From contig SVDN01000015.1 of NCBI GenBank assembly GCA_015057825.1, forward strand, positions 1 to 57,992: 57,992 nt of DNA, given 5' to 3'. The translations under genes and the position numbers were made by a program. The notes below the pieces were generated by a model, which did not search any database, was not told the DNA's origin, and worked only from the letters and a program-made list of their open reading frames with translations. The DNA is from Lachnospiraceae bacterium. GTDB taxonomy: Bacteria > Bacillota > Clostridia > Lachnospirales > Lachnospiraceae. Positions 1 through 8,106 of the stretch are shown here, piece by piece (positions within the stretch are counted from its first letter, which is position 1; each line of letters starts with the position of its first letter).

Positions 1-847
1 ATAAAAGCGTATGCCCTATCCAGGTTCTCATATGAGAATAATTGGTTCTGACCGCATCACCCGAATATGTTTTATACAAATTAAGCTCCCCATTTTCATT
101 ATACACCGCAAAGCCATTATCCTTTGCCAGGCTTTCAAGATTGGAAGAAACTATGTAGTCCTCATAATCCGACAAATATTCAAGGCAAAATTCATTTCCA
201 AAGACACAGACCTTATCTTTTGGAAGTTTAACGGCCGCATATTGATGTCCGCTGTACATTTCTACATACCAGGCTTCGTTTTGGTCTGCAATAAGTGCAA
301 TATTAACTTCGCTGCTGCCGTATTCATCTATTAAAGAAGCCAACACTTCGACAGCTTTTCTTGCCGTATCGCTTTAACATATAACTAAGTCAACAGCCGT
401 AAACTCCGTTATACCGCTTTCTACCAAGGGATCCGCTTCAAGAACCGCATCATTGGAAAATGCAGTTATGGACATTGTCATTGCAACACCATATTCATTT
501 GTACAAACTGCCGCATCCCTTCCCAGTTTGTTAAGTTCCATGGCACTATCCATAAACGGCGTAGCCGTATAACGATATGTTGTTGAAGGCAGGCTTGCTA
601 AGTTCGTTGCCTCATTGTCTACCTGCATGGTTCTGCCGGCTTGATTTTCCACGCGGTCGGTTAATAAAATATAGTTAGGCCATGTTTCCTGGAAGTCATT
701 TGACCTGGCGATAATTGCAGTTTTGTCCGTACTGACATCATTGCCAACATAAACCGCCGTACAAGCAAATGCCTGAACGGGAATCGCAAAAACCGCCAAT
801 GCCGTTGTCAATGCGGCAATCATCTTAGTTACAGCTCTTTTCCCCAT
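1..847 (-). pseudogene. Secreted C69-family dipeptidase, broken by an in-frame stop and cut by the window edge
   Basis: The start is ATG at 847 with GAGAGGAG eight bases upstream. A signal peptide ends near ...IPVQAFA, directly before the Cys of CTAVYVGND, which is the N-terminal nucleophile position of C69 peptidases (PF03577). ARSNDF follows, as in the family. An in-frame TAA at 374-376 ends translation after 157 codons. The same frame stays open on the far side to the window start and still reads like C69: EVLASLIDEYG, NEAWYVEMYSGHQYAAVKLP and VCVFGNEFCLEYL. A single point mutation (a Tyr codon is a plausible ancestor) would restore it. Intact, it would be an exported dipeptidase. What I see is a nonsense-disrupted gene. 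A sequencing error is the main alternative. Confidence 0.8.
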
Positions 848-922
848 ATTCGCCACTCCTCTCGGATGCTTTAAGCAAATCTAAAACCTTCAAATACCAA
901 CCTATAAAATGTCTATGTTTAG

Positions 923-952
923 ATTATAATTGGCATCTATAGGCAAATGCAA
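923..952 (-). promoter_or_regulatory. Sigma-A promoter for the C69 dipeptidase gene
   Basis: On the minus strand TTGCAT (947-952) and TATAAT (923-928) are 18 bp apart, about 75 bp upstream of the ATG at 847. Confidence 0.6.
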
Positions 953-1000
953 GCAATTTATAACACGCCAAAATTTTTGTATACAAAACACAATATTCTA

Positions 1001-1029
1001 TTGAAATCCGTCAGCTATCCTTTTATAAT
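1001..1029 (+). promoter_or_regulatory. Sigma-A promoter of the first surface-protein gene
   Basis: TTGAAA (1001-1006), 17 bp, TATAAT (1024-1029). The 5' UTR that follows carries GGTGGTTT...AACCATCG, a potential hairpin. A related sequence precedes the second gene (2882-2900), so the leader was duplicated together with the gene. Confidence 0.75.
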
Positions 1030-1103
1030 AAATGAGGTGGTTTGAAGCAACTAATTTCAACCATCGTTTTAATGTTTTATGTATAAGAAAAAAGGAGAAA
1101 ACT

Positions 1104-2864
1104 ATGAAAAAGAAACTCGCATCACTTATTGTTATGGTCGCAGTTCTTGTTTCCATGCTTTCCACCACGGTATTTGCCGATACGGAAAGTTCGAAAAATC
1201 AACTTGAGACCATCAAAACACAAATGGAGCAAACCGCTGATTATCTTGCAAATCATTTAGTGGAAAAATATCGCACTCCAATGGATTCTAAAGAAATTAT
1301 AGACGATTTATCATCGACTTTATTTTATCTCAACAAATCCGGTATTCAGTCGGAAAGTTTAAATTTTCTAAACAACACATACCGCAATGCAATTAACGAC
1401 ACATTCTTAACTTACGAAAAAATAGTAGACAATGACGAAATAGAAAATGCTGACACTTATGTTAAAACAATAAGCGCCTTATTGGCAATGGGAGACGATC
1501 CAACAAATATTAATGTGAATGGTACTAAACATGACATTGTCGGAAATTTTAACGATTTCCTCAAAAACGACCAAACATCACTTGAACCATATCTTGCCAG
1601 TTTTGTGTGGTTCGGAGCCGTTTATGGACGTTACAAAGACAGCTATGATGCTATAGCAAGTGAATTAGGCAGTATTAATGAAATTGTTATTTCTTATTAT
1701 GTAAAAAACGAAGTAGAGGGAATTTGCCCGGTTCTTGAAAACGACATTAGCTCTATGGGAATTGATAACGTCTTAGACTCAAACGAGTATAAAGTATACA
1801 AGGGCACAGTAGAATTAGCTGGGGATAACCAAAATGCTTGGGATGTTCTTCTTAACAAGCTTAATAGTTCCAACCTTCCGGATGCAGGACATTTTACAAA
1901 CAATAATTCTATGCTTTGCTTAAAAGTACCAATCAAAGACTGTTTCTATTCCGGTGAATTAAGTGGCGAATTCGGTCCTACATTTGAAGCTATTGTGCTT
2001 ATGCAATTAATAAATTCAGCGGATGATAGCAGATTATATGAAACAGCTGTATACGACAATCCACAGACTACAGTTACGCTAAAAGATGTTTCAAATTCGG
2101 TTTTGGAAACAATTCATAATTCAATCAATAAAGAAGGTATCTTTGTTGATAAGTATACGGACGGTTTAATTCCTGAAGTCGAGCAAAGAGCATATGCTCT
2201 TTCCGTAGCATCAATACATAACAGACTCGGTGATGCCGATAAGCTTTACACATGCCTTAACTTATTAAGAGAAAGCGACGGTTCTTACAAAGCGGCATCG
2301 GAGCTTACACATAGCAGCGCAGGAGCCACAGGGTTTGCTTTTTTTGGACTTTTAACTTATTACTACGCTAAAAGCGGTTTGGGAAATCTCTACGATTTAT
2401 CAATCACGGATACTAGCATAAATCCTGACAATAAGCTTGAGATGAAGGAAGTTGCAACTCATGACTGGGTTGTGGGAAGCGACTTTGGATTTACCGTTAG
2501 TTCACCTGCAAACTTTGCAAGTTTCTGGGATGTTGCGGTTGATGGTAGTAGCGCAATAGCAGGTTCTGCCCAAGTAGGTGCGGACGGTGTATCAACTTAT
2601 GCCGCAGTTGGTGGTGGATCAATGCGAGTTGAAACAGGTTCCACAATAGTAACCTTAAGCCCTGAATATTTGGCAACTCTCGCACCGGGCGAACACACAA
2701 TCAGAGTTCAATCCGCAAACGGCTATGCGGAAACCACATTGAATATTGTGGCAACTCCTCAAACAGGCGATAGTTCTAATATGGGACTTTTTGTAACGCT
2801 CACAGCTTGCGGCCTTGGAATGGCAGTTGTAGCGGTTGCAAGAAAAGTAAAAGCAGATAATTAA
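1104..2864 (+). CDS. Surface-anchored toroid-domain protein, copy 1
   Basis: This 586-residue exported protein starts at ATG 1104 behind AAAGGAG. Residues 1-25 are a signal peptide (MKKKLASLIVMVAVLVSMLS, then TTVFA). A long all-helical region to about residue 440 contains repeats of the kind '(A/S)ALLAMGDDPTNI', which in Firmicutes mark alpha/alpha-toroid proteins related to prenyltransferase/squalene-cyclase repeats and to the cobalamin carrier intrinsic factor. A beta domain of about 100 residues follows (WVVGSDFGFTVSSPANFASF ... GSTIVTLSPEYLATLAPGEH). The end is PQTGD, a hydrophobic helix and RKVKADN, which is a sortase-type anchor. It is first of three tandem paralogs. The ligand is not known; corrinoid binding is inferred from the riboswitch on copy 4. 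Confidence 0.75.
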   Translation: MKKKLASLIVMVAVLVSMLSTTVFADTESSKNQLETIKTQMEQTADYLANHLVEKYRTPMDSKEIIDDLSSTLFYLNKSGIQSESLNFLNNTYRNAINDTFLTYEKIVDNDEIENADTYVKTISALLAMGDDPTNINVNGTKHDIVGNFNDFLKNDQTSLEPYLASFVWFGAVYGRYKDSYDAIASELGSINEIVISYYVKNEVEGICPVLENDISSMGIDNVLDSNEYKVYKGTVELAGDNQNAWDVLLNKLNSSNLPDAGHFTNNNSMLCLKVPIKDCFYSGELSGEFGPTFEAIVLMQLINSADDSRLYETAVYDNPQTTVTLKDVSNSVLETIHNSINKEGIFVDKYTDGLIPEVEQRAYALSVASIHNRLGDADKLYTCLNLLRESDGSYKAASELTHSSAGATGFAFFGLLTYYYAKSGLGNLYDLSITDTSINPDNKLEMKEVATHDWVVGSDFGFTVSSPANFASFWDVAVDGSSAIAGSAQVGADGVSTYAAVGGGSMRVETGSTIVTLSPEYLATLAPGEHTIRVQSANGYAETTLNIVATPQTGDSSNMGLFVTLTACGLGMAVVAVARKVKADN

Positions 2865-2938
2865 CAATATTAAATAAATATGGTGGTTTACACCATCGTT
2901 CTATGGTTTTATGTATATTAAGAAAAGGAGAAGTAAAA

Positions 2939-4705
2939 ATGAAAAAGAAACTAGCGTCCCTTATTGTTGTGGTCGCCCTGCTTGTTTCTATGCTTTCCAC
3001 AACGGTGTTTGCCGATACCGAAAGCTCGAAAAAGCAGTTGGATACCATCAAATCGCAAATGCAAGAAACAGCTGAATATCTTGCGAATATCTATGTTCAA
3101 GACATCGCAAGTAACAATCCGAACAAATTTGAGTTCCTCTATGAATATTCAAGTCTGCTGTATTATCTTAACAAATCCGGCATAGAATCGGATGATTTGG
3201 ATTCTTTAAACAACACTTTTGTAGCTTATGTTAAAGCTATCCTTGAAGAAAATCAAAAATTAGGCGATGCCACTCACGAAGAAGACATTTTTGACTACTT
3301 TAGTGTAATAATGGGCCTTTTGTCGATAGGAGAAGATCCAACTAAGCTTGAAATCGGCAACACAAACTACGACCTGGTTGCCAGACTCAACACTCTTTTA
3401 AAGGACCCTGACCAATATGAAGATTTATATGAGGATTTTGATGCTTCAGAAATGACTAATTTTGAGCCTGTTTTTAGCTATTACAAAGACAACTATGATA
3501 GCATAGCTACGGAGTATTCTAAAATCAACGAGAGAGTTTTGAGTTTCTATATAAAAAGCGGCATGGAACTTCCGGTTTTTGTTTCTGAAAGCGAAGTATC
3601 AACTTTAGGAATCGACAAGGTGCTGGATTCTTCGGAACATGACATAGAATACGGTGTTGTTATTCTTAGCGGAGACGATGACGCAGCATGGTCTGCTTTG
3701 GTTGACAAGCTTAACAAATCAACACTCCCGGAAGCCGGAAACTTTTCAAATGATGATGCTGAGCTTTGCTTAAACAGGCTTCTTAAAGACGGATTTATTG
3801 GCGCCAACGGATTCGGTCCTACAGCAGATGCCCGTAATATTATAGGATTGGTAAACTTTACGGATGATATAAATGCTTATAAAACATTCAAACTCGATGA
3901 TCCGCAAACGACAGTTACGGCAAACGAAGCAGTCACTACTGCATTGACTACAATCCACAATGTAATTGATGAAAAAGGGCTTGCACATGATGATAAACTC
4001 GGCGAAGAAATTCCACCATTTAATTGCACATCAATGGCGCTTATTGCCACATCTGTCTTTAACAGATTAGGTGATGCCGATATGCTTTATGAAGGGCTTA
4101 ATACATTTAGATTAGATGACGGTTCATACAAAAGGCTGGCCGAACAACCCATAGGAACAACCTATGCCACCGAAATGGCTTTAACAGCCCTTGAAGCATA
4201 CTACTACGAAAAAGCAGGTATAGGAAATGTCTTTGATTTATCAATTACAGATTTGACTGTCGATCCTGACACTCCGCTTGAAATGAAGGAAGTTGTAACT
4301 CATGACTGGGTTGTGGGAAGTGACTTTGGATTTACCGTTAGCTCACCTGCAAACTTTGCAAGTTTCTGGGATGTTGCGGTTGATGGTAAAAGCGCAATAG
4401 CCGGACTTGCCCAAGTAGATGAGGACGGTGTATCATCTTATGCCGCAGTGGGTGGTGGATCAATGCGAGTTGAAACAGGTTCCACAATAGTAACCTTAAG
4501 CCCTGAATATTTGGCAACTCTTGCACCGGGCGAACACACAATCAGAGTTCAATCCGCAAACGGCTATGCGGAAACCACATTGAATATTGTGGCAACTCCT
4601 CAAACAGGCGATAGTGAGGGACTTGGACTTTTCGTAACGCTCACAGCTTGCGGCCTTGGAATGGCAGTTGTAGCGGTTATGAGAAAAGCGAAAGCGGAAA
4701 GATAG
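2939..4705 (+). CDS. Surface-anchored toroid-domain protein, copy 2
   Basis: 588 residues from ATG 2939, with AAAAGGAG upstream. The architecture matches copy 1: signal peptide, helical toroid-like domain (LLSIGEDPTKLEI is the matching repeat), beta domain with GSTIVTLSPEYLATLAPGEH, PQTGD, membrane helix, and basic tail RKAKAER. The helical part has diverged clearly from copies 1 and 3. The beta domain and anchor are nearly identical to theirs even at DNA level. The 74-bp gap after copy 1 has no obvious terminator and no strong promoter, so it may be co-transcribed with copy 1. A terminator follows at 4731. Confidence 0.75.
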   Translation: MKKKLASLIVVVALLVSMLSTTVFADTESSKKQLDTIKSQMQETAEYLANIYVQDIASNNPNKFEFLYEYSSLLYYLNKSGIESDDLDSLNNTFVAYVKAILEENQKLGDATHEEDIFDYFSVIMGLLSIGEDPTKLEIGNTNYDLVARLNTLLKDPDQYEDLYEDFDASEMTNFEPVFSYYKDNYDSIATEYSKINERVLSFYIKSGMELPVFVSESEVSTLGIDKVLDSSEHDIEYGVVILSGDDDAAWSALVDKLNKSTLPEAGNFSNDDAELCLNRLLKDGFIGANGFGPTADARNIIGLVNFTDDINAYKTFKLDDPQTTVTANEAVTTALTTIHNVIDEKGLAHDDKLGEEIPPFNCTSMALIATSVFNRLGDADMLYEGLNTFRLDDGSYKRLAEQPIGTTYATEMALTALEAYYYEKAGIGNVFDLSITDLTVDPDTPLEMKEVVTHDWVVGSDFGFTVSSPANFASFWDVAVDGKSAIAGLAQVDEDGVSSYAAVGGGSMRVETGSTIVTLSPEYLATLAPGEHTIRVQSANGYAETTLNIVATPQTGDSEGLGLFVTLTACGLGMAVVAVMRKAKAER

Positions 4706-4730
4706 ATAATAACAACTAATTAAAAATATT

Positions 4731-4760
4731 GGCGGCACTTTACATTGAAGTGCCGCCTTT
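4731..4760 (+). terminator. Rho-independent terminator after copy 2
   Basis: The hairpin GGCGGCACTT / AAGTGCCGCC is followed by TTTGTT. It is one of four intergenic hairpins here that share the GGCGGCAC arm (4731, 8499, 11004, 11275). Confidence 0.8.
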
Positions 4761-4786
4761 GTTATCCCATAAACGCTATTTTTTTC

Positions 4787-4816
4787 TTGAAATCCCCTCA
4801 CCAAACATTTTATAAT
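4787..4816 (+). promoter_or_regulatory. Sigma-A promoter of the third surface-protein gene
   Basis: TTGAAA (4787-4792), 18 bp, TATAAT (4811-4816), closely resembling the promoter at 1001. The UTR to the ATG at 4890 ends in a GAGGGGG ribosome-binding site. Confidence 0.7.
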
Positions 4817-4889
4817 AAATATGGTGGTGTATTTATTCAGGCAGATTGGTTGCCTATTTCAATTCAAATCTACAATGAGGGGGTATTAG

Positions 4890-6644
4890 ATGAAAAAGAA
4901 AATCACGTCATTTATCATTATGCTTGCGGTGCTTGTTTCCATGCTTTCCACCACGGTATTTGCCGATACGGAAAGTTCGAAAACGCAGCTGGAAACCATC
5001 AAATCTCAAATGCAGCAAACAGCTGATTATCTTATGGATTATTTCGCAAATCAGATAAATACCGGTGCTTTTGACCGCTTTGATATTGCAGAAGAGGTAT
5101 CGGAAGATTTGTTCTATTTAAATAAATTCGGTATACAATCGGAAAAATTAACTTTTTTAAATAACGAATATCATAGTGCAATCAATAGCATACTTAAAGA
5201 TTACGGAAAATTGGTAAACAATTCCGAAAGCGAAGATCCGGAAGTATACGCATCCGTAATAATGGCCTATTTATCTATGGGTGAAGATCCCACAAATATC
5301 AGTGTTGATGGCACAAAATATGACATAGTGGGAATGTTTAACAACTACGTTAAAGACAATCCTTTTTTGGAAGGAGAAAATCTAATCACCTCCAAATATT
5401 ATCTGTCTGTTTTCCAATATTATAAAGACAGCTATGATGCTATGGCAGGAGAGCTGGATGACATCAATGAGCTGATTTTATCTTGCTATATTAAGAACGG
5501 CTGCGAAACACAAAAGTTTGTTCATGAAAGACAAATTTCATCCTTGGGAATCGATAAAATACTCAGTCCTTTCGAATATATGACTTTTGATGGTTTTGTA
5601 ATATTAATGGGTGAAGACAAAGAAGCAAATGATGCTATTGTGGCAAAGCTAAACAATTCCGACCTTCCGAATGCAGGACAATTTGCTCATAATAACTCAT
5701 TACTTCTCTTAAACACAACAATTAAAGACTGCTTTTATATAAACCATGCATTTGACCCTACAATAGATATTGCTCTTATTTGGTCATTGTCGGATTCCAT
5801 TGATGACAGCAAAGCATATAAAACATCAGAATACGACACTCCGCAGACCAACGTTACGGTTAAGGAAGCAGTTAATCCTATCTTAGCCTCGCTTCATAAC
5901 TCAATCACTGATCAAGGACTGTATGTTAGTGATGTATTATCGATTTTCGCTTCTCCTTTAGCACCAACATCAATGGCTATTAGTGTAGCAAGTTCATTTA
6001 ACAGACTTGGCGATGCCGATATGCTTTACGCGGGAATCAACTTATTCAGAACCGATGATGGTTCATACAAAGCTGAAATTGAAGATAGTACAGGAAACCC
6101 TGATTCCAGCGAAATAGCATTTACCGGCCTTATTCCTTATTATTACGCAAAAAGCGGTTTGGGAGATCTCTTTGATTTATCCATCACAGATACGACCGTA
6201 GATCCCGACAGACAGCTTGAGATGAAGGAAGTTGCAACTCATGACTGGGTTGTGGGAAGCGACTTTGGCTTCACCGTTAGTTCACCTGCAAACTTTGCAA
6301 GTTTCTGGGATGTTGCGGTTGATGGTAGTAGCGCAATAGCCGGTCCCGCACAATTTGGTGCGGACGGTGTATCAACATATGCCGCAGTTGGTGGCGGTTC
6401 AATACGTGCTGAAAGCGGTTCAACTATTGTAACCCTAAGCCCTGAATATTTGGCTACTCTCGCACCGGGCGAACACACAATCAGAGTTCAATCCGCAAAC
6501 GGCTATGCGGAAACCACATTGAATATTGTGGCAACTCCTCAAACAGGCGATAGTTCTAACATGGGACTTTTTGTAACGCTTACAGCTTGCGGCCTGGGAA
6601 TGGCTGTTGTAGCGGTTACAAGAAAGGTGAAAGCTGATAATTGA
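4890..6644 (+). CDS. Surface-anchored toroid-domain protein, copy 3
   Basis: 584 residues from ATG 4890. It has the same layout as copies 1 and 2: signal peptide ending TTVFA, helical domain with AYLSMGEDPTNISV, beta domain, PQTGD, hydrophobic helix and basic tail RKVKADN. Its beta domain and anchor match copy 1 in long stretches of identical DNA (compare 2444-2570 with 6224-6350), while the helical domain has drifted. It has its own promoter. Its TGA stop lies inside the TTGACA -35 box of the downstream antisense-RNA promoter, so the two loci share bases. Confidence 0.75.
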   Translation: MKKKITSFIIMLAVLVSMLSTTVFADTESSKTQLETIKSQMQQTADYLMDYFANQINTGAFDRFDIAEEVSEDLFYLNKFGIQSEKLTFLNNEYHSAINSILKDYGKLVNNSESEDPEVYASVIMAYLSMGEDPTNISVDGTKYDIVGMFNNYVKDNPFLEGENLITSKYYLSVFQYYKDSYDAMAGELDDINELILSCYIKNGCETQKFVHERQISSLGIDKILSPFEYMTFDGFVILMGEDKEANDAIVAKLNNSDLPNAGQFAHNNSLLLLNTTIKDCFYINHAFDPTIDIALIWSLSDSIDDSKAYKTSEYDTPQTNVTVKEAVNPILASLHNSITDQGLYVSDVLSIFASPLAPTSMAISVASSFNRLGDADMLYAGINLFRTDDGSYKAEIEDSTGNPDSSEIAFTGLIPYYYAKSGLGDLFDLSITDTTVDPDRQLEMKEVATHDWVVGSDFGFTVSSPANFASFWDVAVDGSSAIAGPAQFGADGVSTYAAVGGGSIRAESGSTIVTLSPEYLATLAPGEHTIRVQSANGYAETTLNIVATPQTGDSSNMGLFVTLTACGLGMAVVAVTRKVKADN

Positions 6645-6669
6645 CAATATTAGATAAATAGACTATTAT
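6641..6669 (+). promoter_or_regulatory. Strong sigma-A promoter for the antisense RNA
   Basis: TTGACA (6641-6646), exactly 17 bp, TATTAT (6664-6669). The -35 overlaps the stop codon of copy 3. No protein gene lies downstream on this strand, only the hairpin that ends at 6781. Confidence 0.8.
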
Positions 6670-6676
6670 TTAATTA

Positions 6677-6781
6677 ATAAAAGAGCTACCGCGTAAGTGG
6701 TTAGCCCGTTATGTAGTTATTAAGATAACCACATCCGGTCAACGTGATGCGTCAACATCACGCGGAAGTGGTTATCTTTTT
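6677..6781 (+). ncRNA. Candidate antitoxin RNA antisense to the 3' end of the toxin mRNA
   Basis: The RNA is predicted from the promoter at 6641-6669 to the terminator hairpin GATAACCAC...GTGGTTATC followed by TTTTTAT. At about 105 nt it would be complementary to the last three codons and the whole 3' region of the convergent toxin transcript. This geometry is known for the TxpA/RatA type I system of Bacillus subtilis. The ends are inferred from promoter spacing and the U-tract, not measured. Confidence 0.65.
6724..6781 (+). terminator. Terminator of the antisense RNA
   Basis: The outer stem is GATAACCAC (6724) / GTGGTTATC (6768-6776) and the inner stem CGTGATG / CATCACG. The U-tract TTTTTAT is on the plus strand only. 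The stem overlaps the toxin stop codon. Confidence 0.75.
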
Positions 6782-6861
6782 ATGTGCTGGCCAAGCCAGA
6801 TTCCGAAACTTATTAAAGCTACAGAAAAGCTTAGTACAGTAATTAAGTCAATTACGTCCAT
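6772..6861 (-). CDS. Type I toxin-like membrane peptide, 29 residues
   Basis: The small gene begins at ATG 6861 with a very strong AGGGGGTGA site six bases upstream. It encodes MDVIDLITVLSFSVALISFG, followed by IWLGQHIKR: one hydrophobic helix with an acidic N-terminus and a basic C-terminus. This is the form of holin-like type I toxins (TxpA/BsrG, Hol_Tox type). It has its own promoter at 6984-7012, a long structured 5' leader, a 15-bp 5'/3' self-complementarity in the mRNA, and an antisense RNA over its 3' end. It sits between surface-protein copies 3 and 4. Toxicity is inferred. A small non-toxic membrane peptide is the alternative. Confidence 0.7.
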   Translation of the reverse strand: MDVIDLITVLSFSVALISFGIWLGQHIKR

Positions 6862-6983
6862 AGGCTTCACCCCCTTATGTCGTACCTAAGCAAGTCATAA
6901 TTGAAGAGCAAAGGCCATTGTGCCTCGCAAGCGAGACATTATAAGGGCTAACCACTTACCACTACTGGTAACTCTCGACGACA

Positions 6984-7012
6984 ATCATACCATAAAGCGA
7001 ACTAACGTTCAA
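6984..7012 (-). promoter_or_regulatory. Sigma-A promoter of the toxin gene
   Basis: On the minus strand TTGAAC (7007-7012), exactly 17 bp, TATGAT (6984-6989). The predicted start near 6977 gives a leader of about 115 nt before the toxin ATG. Confidence 0.7.
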
Positions 7013-7041
7013 GGACTTTTTGTTGATTTTATCGCAAAAAC

Positions 7042-7797
7042 TTACAAATTAGTAAATGTATATTGAGAAGACTGATTAAGCGCTGCTAATGCTTCATCTG
7101 TTACGTGAACATAATCATTAGCATCCACCGTAATTCCTTCTGCATTTAAATCAACACCATATGTTGTAGCATCATATGACATTACTTCTTTACTGTCTAC
7201 TACGGCAGTTTTAACATAATTATAGATAGTTTCTTTACTTATCTGTATATACTGATTGTTTATATCATTTGAAAAAGATTTGTAGTACGCAGATACAGCA
7301 GCTGCACTTACTACATTGTAAGCTTTTTCCGGCATTAAAATACTTACAGATCCAGATGCGCATGCATCAGATAATAATTTAACGATATTATAACCTTCAA
7401 AATTTGCGGGATCTTTTCCCATTGCAAGAAGTGCTAAAATTGCGTTGCTGTAAACATCAATTGATTCGCTTCCGTATGTTCCCACAACTTTACCGCTTTC
7501 TTCAATGTCGTCTTTAAGCGCATTTAAGAAAAGATTTTCAAGATTTGTTACATTTTCAGATGTTGAACCGGTTTTAGCAGCAAGAAAAACAGGATATGCG
7601 CCCTCCTGAACAATCAAAGCTGACGGACCGTCCTCGAGGTTTTCGTAAATTTTACCTGCATACCAATCCGCTGTTTTTTGCATTGTTTGTCTAACTTCAC
7701 GTGCTGATGTATCGCCTGAACCGGCAAATACTGTTGTAGAAAGCATGGTAACAAGAACAGCTACCATGACAATAACTGACATAATTTTCTTTTTCAT
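7042..7797 (-). CDS. Secreted toroid-domain protein, copy 4 (short), under a cobalamin riboswitch
   Basis: 251 residues from ATG 7797 with GAGGAGG upstream. The signal peptide is nearly the same as in copies 1-3 (ends LSTTVFA). The rest is helical with ILALLAMGKDPANFEGYNIV, the clearest toroid repeat of the family. It stops at ...QYTFTNL and lacks both the second half of the helical domain and the beta/anchor region, so it is either a free secreted protein or a truncated copy. The upstream riboswitch links it to vitamin B12 supply. Intrinsic-factor-type cobalamin carriers use an alpha6/alpha6 barrel, so cobalamin or cobamide binding is a reasonable but unproven role. Confidence 0.7.
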   Translation of the reverse strand: MKKKIMSVIVMVAVLVTMLSTTVFAGSGDTSAREVRQTMQKTADWYAGKIYENLEDGPSALIVQEGAYPVFLAAKTGSTSENVTNLENLFLNALKDDIEESGKVVGTYGSESIDVYSNAILALLAMGKDPANFEGYNIVKLLSDACASGSVSILMPEKAYNVVSAAAVSAYYKSFSNDINNQYIQISKETIYNYVKTAVVDSKEVMSYDATTYGVDLNAEGITVDANDYVHVTDEALAALNQSSQYTFTNL

Positions 7798-7833
7798 TTA
7801 TTTTCCTCCTCACCGAAAATTATACGTTCTACA

Positions 7834-7963
7834 TGTGTTAAGATATCCTGACTTATGGCTTAACCTCCGCCATCCTTCCCGCTATCAACCGGTGGTTTAT
7901 GGTTTCGTATCCAAATACAGTAGAGTGAGCTGTTACGGATTCTGACCGCATTCCCTTAACACA
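7834..7963 (-). promoter_or_regulatory. Cobalamin riboswitch
   Basis: The minus-strand RNA shows the conserved B12-aptamer order: AAGGGAA, GCGGTCAGAATCCG, ACAGCTCACTCTACTGTA, GGGAAGGATGGCGGAGG, then AAGTCAGGATATC. A perfect 9-bp P1 stem TGTGTTAAG/CTTAACACA closes it. Its end is about 36 nt from the start codon of copy 4 with the GAGGAGG site between, which favours control of translation. No U-tract terminator is visible in the gap. Confidence 0.87.
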
Positions 7964-7970
7964 CAAATCT

Positions 7971-7999
7971 ATTATAATACATTCGTTTCCTTATCGCAA
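7971..7999 (-). promoter_or_regulatory. Sigma-A promoter of the riboswitch transcript
   Basis: On the minus strand TTGCGA (7994-7999), 17 bp, TATAAT (7971-7976). The start would fall at the 5' end of the riboswitch P1 stem. Confidence 0.7.
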
Positions 8000-8106
8000 A
8001 TAACAATTTGATTATAATAGTATTCCATTGGTTTATAATCAAAAGATAATCCTAAGCAACGCCATTTGACTTTTAGTTTACATAATTATCACTTATTTCA
8101 GCACCC

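Larger units (their letters stand above)
6693..6959 (-). repeat. 15-bp inverted repeat pairing the two ends of the toxin mRNA
   Basis: GTAAGTGGTTAGCCC at 6693-6707 is the exact reverse complement of 6945-6959. In the predicted toxin transcript the 5' leader would pair with the 3' end, an arrangement that delays translation in known type I toxin mRNAs. A small 5' hairpin (TTACCA/TGGTAA, 6956-6971) adjoins it. A candidate toxin terminator (GCTA-CC / GG-TAGC then CTTTTATT on the minus strand) lies at about 6678-6706. Confidence 0.65.

Noticed and set aside
11-334. 107-codon plus-strand frame at the window start
   Set aside because: It is antisense to the continuing C69 dipeptidase sequence, which is family-like.
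7834-7963. T-box or lysine riboswitch
   Set aside because: The order GGTCAGAATCC, CTACTGTA, GGGAAGG, AAGTCAGGA is that of the cobalamin aptamer; no T-box GGGTGGNACCGCG is present.
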